This document shows, piece after piece, positions 1 through 5,231 of a DNA stretch of 28,113 nt (position 1 is its first letter; every line of letters begins with the position of its first letter). The notes beneath the pieces were generated by a model. The model was not told the origin of the DNA. It saw only the letters and a list, made by a program, of their open reading frames with translations, and did no database searches. The position numbers and the translations under genes were made by a program. The stretch is from a virus, in IMG/VR virus record IMGVR_UViG_3300038701_001011, positions 1 to 28,113 of that record; one strand, written 5' to 3'.

Positions 1-173
1 GAGGCATCAAGGCGGGCTGGGGCATCAAGGCTGGCCGGGGAATCAATGCTGGCGATGGATATGGAATTTTCGCCGGCTTAACAGTAAAGATTTGTGATTG
101 GGAAACTTTTGCGAGAGTATCTGCAAAAAACAAGCCGAAAAACCTAGTTTCTGGATTTTGGAGTGAATTATGA
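1..173 (+). CDS. C-terminal end of a glycine-rich hexad-repeat phage protein (5' partial)
   Basis: An open frame enters from the left edge (first full codon at base 3) and stops with TGA at 171-173, giving about 56 residues. The first part is a regular six-residue repeat, GIKAGW, GIKAGR, GINAGD, then GYGIFAG, followed by a non-repetitive tail rich in basic and aromatic residues and ending FWSEL. Such repeats are compatible with a beta-helix or solenoid, but no catalytic motif is visible and I do not recognise a named family. Its stop overlaps the ATG of the next gene (ATGA at 170-173), so the two are probably translationally coupled and in one operon. The start lies outside the window. Confidence 0.6.
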   Translation, partial: GIKAGWGIKAGRGINAGDGYGIFAGLTVKICDWETFARVSAKNKPKNLVSGFWSEL

Positions 174-697
174 AAATTAAATATTTAAAAGCTGCGGCGT
201 TATTCACGGACGCAAAGAATACTACGCGGGGTTACCTGACCGGAAAAGTGCACATCGTACAACACGGTGATAGAGTATTAATTATATCTACTAACCTTCA
301 TTGTATGTTTGTGCATATAGAAGCCGCACCGCATCGGTTAGGTGGTCCGATAACCATAGAACCGGACGAAATAAAAATACTTAAGGGTGACAGCATTACT
401 TATGACCACAGGTATTTCCAAGAGGGGGGAACAGATTCTATAAAACTCCTGGAACGGTGTATAAGTTTTTTAAAACAGGCTAAAGAAAATAAACCCGCTC
501 ATATCTGCGATTATTCGCATGAGTACCTGGGTGCTGTGGCTAAAGCCAATAAATTATTGGATGGCCCTAGACGGGTAGAAGTTCATCGTGGCGCTAAAGG
601 TGCCCCGGGTATATCCCAGATAGCGCCTGGGGAAACGTTTGTTATTATCATGCCCCTTAACGCCAGTGATATAAAACTGGACATACCGACTTTATGA
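170..697 (+). CDS. sliding-clamp (DnaN)-like small phage protein, tentative
   Basis: This encodes 175 residues. The C-terminal part resembles the last domain of bacterial DNA polymerase III beta clamps: a helix reading YLGAVAKANKLL, then a strand VEVHRG, then a final strand VIIMPLNAS, which recalls the clamp ending with MPMR. The N-terminal third (GDRVLIISTNLHCMFVHIEA, then ITIEPDEIKIL) also recalls the clamp strand pattern that precedes the 'VPAK' helix. At 175 residues it is about half the size of a bacterial clamp, so it would be a shortened or diverged version. It sits among early-type genes and overlaps both neighbours by ATGA (170-173 and 694-697), which supports the start and coupling. 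Clamp function is inferred from pattern only. Confidence 0.55.
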   Translation: MKIKYLKAAALFTDAKNTTRGYLTGKVHIVQHGDRVLIISTNLHCMFVHIEAAPHRLGGPITIEPDEIKILKGDSITYDHRYFQEGGTDSIKLLERCISFLKQAKENKPAHICDYSHEYLGAVAKANKLLDGPRRVEVHRGAKGAPGISQIAPGETFVIIMPLNASDIKLDIPTL

Positions 698-855
698 AAA
701 AAAATAGACACGGAGAAAACCGCACCGAGTCGGTACAGATTCGGTGCACTAAAGAGGATAAAACCCGCTGGACCAGACAAGCGGAAAAGCTGCGGGTTTC
801 GCTAAGTAAATTAATAACTGACAGGATGAATAAATTAAAAGGAGATTTGATATGA
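694..855 (+). CDS. small ribbon-helix-helix-like protein (53 aa)
   Basis: A short frame starts at ATG 694 (overlapping the upstream stop as ATGA) and stops at 853-855 (overlapping the next ATG at 852). The product begins MKKNRHGENRTESVQIRC and continues with two basic helices around KEDKTRWTRQAEKLRVSLSKLITDRM. One strand (SVQIRC) followed by two helices is the layout of ribbon-helix-helix DNA-binding proteins of the Arc/MobC kind. The perfect four-base overlaps on both sides and lack of any other frame here make it a real gene. Its target is unknown. It could act as a small regulator or as an accessory to the adjacent replication-type genes. Confidence 0.7.
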   Translation: MKKNRHGENRTESVQIRCTKEDKTRWTRQAEKLRVSLSKLITDRMNKLKGDLI

Positions 856-1346
856 GTGATGATTTATATATGGATGCACACCTCATCGAAGGGCATGATT
901 CTGAACAAAAAATAAATGAAATACGTAGCGAATTAGCAAAACAGCATACTAAATTCAATCATTTAAAATTTCAAGAAGCTGCAAAAAATGCAGAATTGTT
1001 GACTATTGTATGTCACCGCCTGGCTACCGATTCAGGCTGGTGGAAAGATTTAAAAACTGGTGAAGATATGCGCGGTAAGCGTAACGTCGGTGAACTGCTT
1101 TGTCTTGTCCATAGCGAAATATCTGAAGCGATGGAAGGTCACCGAAAAGATTTGATGGATGACAAACTACCGCACAGAAAAATGTTTGAGGTTGAATTGG
1201 CTGACGCGCTAATACGTATATTTGATCTTGCCGGTGGTTATGATCTTGATCTAGCTGGCGCATTAGCTGAAAAGCTCGAATACAACGCAAGCCGGGCAGA
1301 TCATAAAATCGAAAATCGCAAAGAAGAGAATGGGAAAAAATACTGA
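852..1346 (+). CDS. MazG-like nucleoside triphosphate pyrophosphohydrolase
   Basis: The 164-residue product has an all-alpha MazG-type NTP-PPase core. The first metal-binding helix reads GELLCLVHSEISEAMEGHR and the second reads EVELADALIRIFDLAGG, giving the paired E-x-x-E and E-x-x-D acidic clusters that bind Mg2+ in this family. A typical ending, KLEYNASRADHK, follows. Members hydrolyse NTPs or dNTPs to monophosphates and are common in phages, where they are thought to adjust nucleotide pools or lower host stress signals. About 55 extra, charged residues precede the core. AAGGAG lies just upstream (around 839-844), and the ATG overlaps the previous stop. The substrate cannot be told from sequence. 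Confidence 0.85.
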   Translation: MSDDLYMDAHLIEGHDSEQKINEIRSELAKQHTKFNHLKFQEAAKNAELLTIVCHRLATDSGWWKDLKTGEDMRGKRNVGELLCLVHSEISEAMEGHRKDLMDDKLPHRKMFEVELADALIRIFDLAGGYDLDLAGALAEKLEYNASRADHKIENRKEENGKKY

Positions 1347-1410
1347 TATGGATAAAAATGTTTTGTTGGTGATAACAGGCACTATTAAAATTTTCAAGGA
1401 TGAATAAATT

Positions 1411-1872
1411 ATGAGACTGAATAAAACACTTAGGACCAGAATATTATCTAATGTCATGGCAGACGTTACAGACCCGCGACACGTAGATGAAGCGCAAAAG
1501 TTAATATTAGCGGATTCTGCGGCGCAATTACCCGAACCATTAAGAGGGCTTAGTAATGTGGGTAAAGAAAACTATTTATACAAAGGTTATACCAGGTTCG
1601 GGGCGTTCATGTGCGATCATTACGGGAGGGGTTACACCCCCTCAATAGAGTGTTATAGAGAAATTAAAAAACTAGAGATAGAAAAGGATAGATACCGCAC
1701 TAAACGGGCGGAATTAAAGCGTGTGGTTACTGAGGGGTTGAGCCAATGTACTACAGTAGAACAGTTTAAAAAACAATTCCCGGAGTTAGCCCGGTATGCT
1801 AACGTTGAAGAACCAATTCCGGTTAATACTGATTATTCTGGTTGCCTGGACATATTAAATTCTAAAACGTGA
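1411..1872 (+). CDS. probable Nmad5-family protein
   Basis: The 153-residue product begins MRLNKTLRTRILSNVMADV and ends in a helical stretch with a TTVEQFKKQFPELARY pattern. Both the start and this late 'T..Q....PE...Y' motif are what I recall from the phage Nmad5 family (putative nucleotide modification-associated domain 5). Family function is not established experimentally, as far as I know. A central basic coiled-coil-like segment (about residues 85-110) is visible. AAGGA precedes the ATG at a usable distance. It follows the MazG-like gene after a 64-bp gap and is the last gene before the terminator at 1920. Its end overlaps the end of the opposing gene by 11 bp. Confidence 0.55.
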   Translation: MRLNKTLRTRILSNVMADVTDPRHVDEAQKLILADSAAQLPEPLRGLSNVGKENYLYKGYTRFGAFMCDHYGRGYTPSIECYREIKKLEIEKDRYRTKRAELKRVVTEGLSQCTTVEQFKKQFPELARYANVEEPIPVNTDYSGCLDILNSKT

Positions 1873-2194
1873 CCGGCTTACAGATTACCGCAATTTCTGT
1901 CACATCAATCACACCTGACAGCCCGCGTTCCTTGCGGGCTTTTTCAATTAATGTTATCAGTTCATTAGTAAATTCTAGATAGCGGATAGCGTGTTCTATG
2001 CGCATCGAATGATCATATGACCAGCATAAATAGGACTGTATCAATTTTAATTCATTTATTATGCATCCGTGGGGTTCCGGTACGTATATTCTATGTAATT
2101 CTGCGTCCGTAGTGCCCAAGGAGGGCATATGCGACGCGGCTATTAATTCGGCGCGTGTGGGCAGGGGCTTACCGTGTCTCGCGGTCTTATTCAT
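1862..2194 (-). CDS. hypothetical protein (110 aa), third gene of the minus-strand trio
   Basis: This encodes 110 residues with a Pro/Arg-containing N-terminus (HGKPLPTRAELIAASHMPSL) and a helical C-terminal half (IEHAIRYLEFTNELITLIEKARKERG). I do not recognise the family, and no membrane segment or catalytic motif is visible. Its ATG overlaps the stop of the 59-aa gene (2191-2194), showing coupling. Its last codons overlap the end of the plus-strand Nmad5-like gene tail to tail, and an opposite-strand terminator stem lies inside it. The tight operon structure is the main reason to accept it as a gene. Confidence 0.65.
   Translation of the reverse strand: MNKTARHGKPLPTRAELIAASHMPSLGTTDAELHRIYVPEPHGCIINELKLIQSYLCWSYDHSMRIEHAIRYLEFTNELITLIEKARKERGLSGVIDVTEIAVICKPVTF
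1920..1945 (+). terminator. intrinsic terminator of the left plus-strand operon
   Basis: A perfect 7-bp stem (AGCCCGC at 1920-1926, GCGGGCT at 1934-1940) with a 7-base loop is followed directly by a T-run (TTTTTC counting the last stem base). It lies 48 bp past the stop of the Nmad5-like gene and points in that gene's direction. It is embedded in the coding sequence of the convergent minus-strand gene (1862-2194). On the minus strand the hairpin is followed by GTCAGG rather than a T-run, so it should act on the plus strand only. Confidence 0.8.
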
Positions 2195-2370
2195 ATCTTA
2201 TAATACTCCCGAAGTGCTTTAATAATTAACTCCGACTCAGTACCGTTATACTGACTCAGAAATTCTTTTATCTCAATCGGTACGCGGCAAGATACCACTA
2301 CCGTTTCCCCTTCCTTTGACGGGCGGCCAGCGCCCTTTCGAGCGCCGCCACGGGTTGATTTATTGCTCAT
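2191..2370 (-). CDS. small ribbon-helix-helix DNA-binding protein (59 aa)
   Basis: The ATG at 2370 gives a product beginning MSNKSTRGGARKGAGRP. The RGGARKGAGRPSK stretch is the basic arm seen before many small phage and plasmid RHH proteins. It is followed by a strand (VVVSCRVP) and two helices (IEIKEFLSQY and TESELIIKALREYYKI), the expected RHH layout. A longer in-frame extension to 2448 exists, but it would overlap the whole end of the upstream gene, so the short start just after that gene's stop (2373) is preferred. Proteins of this kind usually bind as dimers to repeated operators. The repeats at 2634-2752 over its own promoter are obvious candidate sites, which is inference. Confidence 0.75.
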   Translation of the reverse strand: MSNKSTRGGARKGAGRPSKEGETVVVSCRVPIEIKEFLSQYNGTESELIIKALREYYKI

Positions 2371-2372
2371 TG

Positions 2373-2588
2373 TTAAATACGTTTCAATAAGTCCGGGTGG
2401 TTCGCTTCTAACCACTTGTAAAACTTTGCTGTACCAGCGGATTTCCAATAACTTGAGGGAAAAGCCCTAGATGGGGCGCGCAAGTGGCTAAAATATTCGG
2501 AGACTTCATCGATCGGGTACCAACGACCGGCTTTGTCATTTTTACCGATTTTTCTAATTTGTAAACTGTTTAATTTTTTCTTTTCCAT
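2373..2588 (-). CDS. conserved small phage protein (71 aa), first gene of the minus-strand trio
   Basis: The product is 71 residues, basic, and begins MEKKKLNSLQIRKIGKND. The segment RAPSRAFPSSYWKSAGTAKFYKWLEANHPDLL matches a pattern I recall from uncharacterised phage proteins (PSR..P.S...A..T.KF..WL). No function is known to me. It has a strong AAGGAG at 2595-2600 placed correctly before the ATG at 2588, and a sigma70-type promoter further upstream at 2622-2649. It is followed after 2 bp by the RHH gene, so it leads a three-gene operon transcribed divergently from the virion genes. Confidence 0.7.
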   Translation of the reverse strand: MEKKKLNSLQIRKIGKNDKAGRWYPIDEVSEYFSHLRAPSRAFPSSYWKSAGTAKFYKWLEANHPDLLKRI

Positions 2589-2621
2589 GTCGTTCTCCTT
2601 GTTTCGTTAGTTGATGATTCA

Positions 2622-2649
2622 ATCATACAGGTTATTTTGAATTTGTAAA
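2622..2649 (-). promoter_or_regulatory. sigma70-type promoter of the minus-strand trio
   Basis: On the minus strand TTTACA (2649-2644) and TATGAT (2627-2622) are separated by 16 bp. The start would fall about 25 bp before the AAGGAG/ATG of the 71-aa gene. The -35 hexamer lies inside the first iteron-like repeat (TGTAAAC core at 2644-2650), so a protein bound to the repeats would cover the promoter. Confidence 0.6.
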
Positions 2650-2752
2650 CACTTTTCAAACTTTTCTGTATCTATATTTTGAATTTGTAAACACTTTTCA
2701 AACTCTCCTGTATCTCCTGTGGCTACGTTTGATTAATGTAAACGTTTTTCAA
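2634..2752. repeat. three iteron-like direct repeats
   Basis: A 28-bp sequence is repeated exactly at 2634-2661 and 2676-2703, a period of 42 bp, with TGTAAACACTTTTCAA at 2644-2659 and 2686-2701. A third copy of that 16-bp core, with two changes, lies at 2737-2752. An inverted TGTAAAC core is at 2773-2779. They may be operators for the divergent promoter or replication iterons. Confidence 0.75.
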
Positions 2753-2802
2753 TTTCCTGTAGCTTTGAATTCGTTTACATTAATCAAACGTAGCCACAGG
2801 AG
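2714..2802. repeat. perfect 31-bp inverted repeat with 27-bp spacer
   Basis: The arm 2714-2744 is exactly the reverse complement of 2772-2802 (starting CTCCTGTGGC, ending TAAACG on the left arm). The 27-base spacer contains part of the third iteron-like repeat. No T-run follows on either strand, so it does not look like an ordinary terminator. Perfect arms of this length suggest selection for a cruciform, protein-binding site or RNA stem, or a recent inverted duplication. Confidence 0.85.
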
Positions 2803-2848
2803 CAGCCGAATTTCCCCCATGAATTCCCCCATGATTTGACGTTTGAGG

Positions 2849-3066
2849 GGGGAACGGGGAACCGTTATATAGTAAGCTTTTCAGAGATATTTCCCCCAAC
2901 TCCCCTAAGAAATAGTAAATTGGTTACAGCAATAATATGTAATACATTATGTTAAATATATAATACATGCACATTACGCGCACACGTGTATAGAATATGT
3001 GATTTCACCGGGGAGTTGGGGGAAATATCGCTGAAAGCCTTACCACATAACGGTTCCCCGTTCCCC
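2849..3066. repeat. 57-bp imperfect inverted repeat around an AT-rich core
   Basis: The arms 2849-2905 and 3010-3066 are reverse complements at 52 of 57 positions by my count. They begin and end in C/G runs (GGGGAACGGGGAACC and CCCCCAACTCCCC). The 104-bp centre is AT-rich with many ATGTAATAC/ATATAATAC-like stretches and an ACACGTGT palindrome. It lies directly upstream of the terminase genes. A packaging site, origin or structured RNA are all possible. Sequence alone does not choose. Confidence 0.8.
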
Positions 3067-3142
3067 TAAGAAGCCCTAAATCATAGGGGAATGAGGGGGG
3101 GAAAATACCATATCGTTATAAATCAATGACTTAATAATTTTG

Positions 3143-3171
3143 TTGAAAATGTTCCCCTAAAATCGTATAAT
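3143..3171 (+). promoter_or_regulatory. sigma70-type promoter of the virion operon
   Basis: TTGAAA (3143-3148), a 17-bp spacer and a perfect TATAAT (3166-3171) form a near-consensus promoter. Transcription would start around 3178-3180, at or within 2 bases of the small terminase ATG at 3180. This promoter could drive the whole plus-strand block, since no other strong promoter was noticed downstream on this strand. Confidence 0.75.
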
Positions 3172-3179
3172 TCCAAGAT

Positions 3180-3824
3180 ATGGATATTTTTAACGCATTG
3201 ACAGAAGAGCAACGGGAACTGGCCGGTAAGTTATCGACCGGTGAACTGGTGTTCTGTAACCTGTGGCTGACGTCGCATCAACACGGTATGACGCGCGCAA
3301 AGTGTTACATGCAAGCCGGACTACCCGCGCGTAACATTTCAGCCGCAGGGGCGCTTTCTAATCGTTTACTGAGGAAGCCTGAAGTCGTTGAGTATTGCGC
3401 GTCGATGCGTGGGGAATCTGCCAGGTCTACGGGTTTAACTTTGCGGTATCTTGACATGCAACTAAAAAATATGCTAGAAGGGTCTATCACCGATATTGTG
3501 TCGAGTTTCGCCATGGCTACAGGTACAGTTGATCAGGATACGGGAGACCCGGTTATTAATCACATACCTGTGTTACGATGCGGTATCGATGATATCCCCC
3601 CGGAGACTGTGGCGGCGATTGAATCGATCAAGCAGGGGCCGAAGGGTATCGAGGTAAAGATGTATAATAAACTCGATGCGCTTAAACTTGCGTACCAGCG
3701 TCAAGGGGCTTTGATTGATCGTAAGGAATTAACCGGACTGGATGGAAAACCACTAAACGAGATACCCGATGAACAGCTTGACAATCGTATAAAATCACTA
3801 CTCGATGCAATCGACAAGGGTTGA
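3180..3824 (+). CDS. terS: terminase small subunit
   Basis: The 214-residue product has the layout of DNA-recognition terminase subunits. There is an N-terminal helical domain with a helix-turn-helix-like region (QHGMTRAKCYMQAG, then AAGALSNRLLRKPEVVEYC). A middle helix pair follows (LRYLDMQLKNMLEGSITDI). The C-terminal segment reads MYNKLDALKLAYQRQGAL, the usual 'K..AL..L....G' ending before an acidic tail. It would bind the packaging site and recruit the ATPase. It overlaps the large subunit by 20 bp. A TAA in frame at 3168-3170 means the ATG at 3180 is the earliest possible start. No ribosome-binding site precedes it, which fits a leaderless message from the adjacent promoter. Confidence 0.88.
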   Translation: MDIFNALTEEQRELAGKLSTGELVFCNLWLTSHQHGMTRAKCYMQAGLPARNISAAGALSNRLLRKPEVVEYCASMRGESARSTGLTLRYLDMQLKNMLEGSITDIVSSFAMATGTVDQDTGDPVINHIPVLRCGIDDIPPETVAAIESIKQGPKGIEVKMYNKLDALKLAYQRQGALIDRKELTGLDGKPLNEIPDEQLDNRIKSLLDAIDKG

Positions 3825-5229
3825 ACTTTTAACGCTACTGGAAGAGCGGCAACGGCGCAATAAACAACGTGCTGTGTCGCTCGCTTTTTCGCGCATGTAC
3901 GACTGGCAACGGGAGTTCACGAGACGCACGGCGCAATTTTATGAGTGTTGCCTGTGCGCAGCCAATCAGATCGGAAAAACGTTCACAGGCACGACGATAG
4001 ACGCCTCCCACCTGACCGGGGACTACCCGGACGATTGGGACGGCCACCGATTTAATTTCCCCCCAACAATGTGGCTGCTTGGCTACTCGATGGAAAAAGC
4101 CCGCGATCTGCTACAGACTGCGCTATTCGGTAATTTCTCAGCGGGCCGGTTCTCGGGCGGTTTGGTTCCAGCCGAGCGCGTTCTGTCCTGGGAATCAGCC
4201 ACAGGCACGCCGAACGCTATGCGAACCGTGCGGGTTAGTCATGCGCTTGGGGGTGTGGCTACGGTGCAGTTTTGGTCGTATTCGCAGGGGCAGCACGCGC
4301 TAATGGGGGACGTGGTAGACTGGTTTCATATCGATGAAGAACCAAAAGACCAGGAAATACGTCCGCAAGTACTGACCCGTACACTCAACGGAGACCGAGG
4401 GCGTGGGGGGCGCGGTATTTATACGTTTACGCCGGAGAACGGGCGCACTGAACTGGTAACTATGTTCATGGAGGACCCATCGAACGACCAGTTTTTTATG
4501 CAAAAAGGGTGGTCCGATGCGCCGCACATCACACCGGAAAAACAGGAACGGATGCTCGCACAATACCCGACGCATCAACGGGAAATGAGAACGAAAGGAA
4601 CGCCTATGCTAGGACATGGGCGTATCTATGATCTGTCTGAGGATTATGTAGCTTGCGAGGCGCCGGACGTACAGCCACACTGGTATGTAATTGATGGTAT
4701 GGATTTTGGGTATGATCACCCACAGGCGCACATACAGTTGATAGAAGACCGGGATAATGAAATGTTTTATGTCACTCATGCGTATAAAGAGCGTCTATTG
4801 TCTGCAAATGACGCCTGGGGGGCGGTTCGACCGTGGGCTGAAGGAATCCCAACAGCGTGGCCGCATGATGGGTTGCAGCACGAAAAAGCGCGGCAAGATT
4901 CTGTGCAGTTGATGCGACACTACGTTAACGCAGGGTTTGAAATGCTGCCTGAACATGCCACCTGGCCGGATGGCGGCATAAGCGTCGAAACCGGGCTGTA
5001 CGAAATAAATGACCTCATGAAGAAAGGTAAATTCAAGATCGTTAAAACGTTGCGCCCTGTGCTTGATGAGTTCCTGCAGTATCATCGAGGCTCGAATGGT
5101 AAAATATCTAAAACTATGGACGATCTCCTGGACGCGATACGTTACGCGTATATGATGCGCCGGTACGCTGTGCGGGTAGGCGATGTGGGCGCGGTGCACG
5201 AACCAATAAAATTTGAGGCTTGGGGATAG
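3805..5229 (+). CDS. terL: terminase large subunit (packaging ATPase/nuclease)
   Basis: The 474-residue product has the packaging ATPase followed by the RNase H-like nuclease. The Walker A-type loop is AANQIGKT at residues 52-59 (a deviant P-loop, usual for terminases). The Walker B and catalytic acid are in DWFHIDEE at 171-178. The nuclease acidic residues are likely D299 in DGMDFGY and D438/D442 in TMDDLLDAIRYA near the C-terminus. It cuts concatemeric DNA and pumps it through the portal. Its start overlaps the end of the small subunit gene by 20 bp with no clear ribosome site, so coupling is likely. Length is close to P22 gp2 (about 500). Confidence 0.93.
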   Translation: MQSTRVELLTLLEERQRRNKQRAVSLAFSRMYDWQREFTRRTAQFYECCLCAANQIGKTFTGTTIDASHLTGDYPDDWDGHRFNFPPTMWLLGYSMEKARDLLQTALFGNFSAGRFSGGLVPAERVLSWESATGTPNAMRTVRVSHALGGVATVQFWSYSQGQHALMGDVVDWFHIDEEPKDQEIRPQVLTRTLNGDRGRGGRGIYTFTPENGRTELVTMFMEDPSNDQFFMQKGWSDAPHITPEKQERMLAQYPTHQREMRTKGTPMLGHGRIYDLSEDYVACEAPDVQPHWYVIDGMDFGYDHPQAHIQLIEDRDNEMFYVTHAYKERLLSANDAWGAVRPWAEGIPTAWPHDGLQHEKARQDSVQLMRHYVNAGFEMLPEHATWPDGGISVETGLYEINDLMKKGKFKIVKTLRPVLDEFLQYHRGSNGKISKTMDDLLDAIRYAYMMRRYAVRVGDVGAVHEPIKFEAWG

Positions 5230-5231
5230 AA

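Larger units (their letters stand above)
2589..3179. other. 591-bp non-coding divergent regulatory/origin-like region
   Basis: No credible gene was found here. From left to right it holds the ribosome site and promoter of the minus-strand trio, three iteron-like repeats, the 31-bp inverted repeat, and two tandem GAATT(T)CCCCCAT units at 2808-2832. The 57-bp inverted repeat with its AT-rich core follows. Next is a smaller stem (TTCCCCTA at 3061-3068 with TAGGGGAA at 3084-3091) that competes with the right arm of the large repeat. The plus-strand promoter at 3143-3171 comes last. The density of repeats and C/G runs is unlike anything else in the window. Confidence 0.75.

Noticed and set aside
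1363-1391. Possible weak promoter TTGTTG-17-TAAAAT before the Nmad5-like gene
   Set aside because: Poor -35, and the start would fall on the ribosome site; the upstream operon already reads through.
1348-1407. 19-codon ORF (MDKNVLLVITGTIKIFKDE) between the MazG-like and Nmad5-like genes
   Set aside because: Very short, no clear ribosome site and no recognisable feature; more likely just leader sequence.
3084-3110. G-quadruplex in the intergenic G-runs
   Set aside because: Only two long G-runs lie close together; four suitably spaced runs on one strand were not found.
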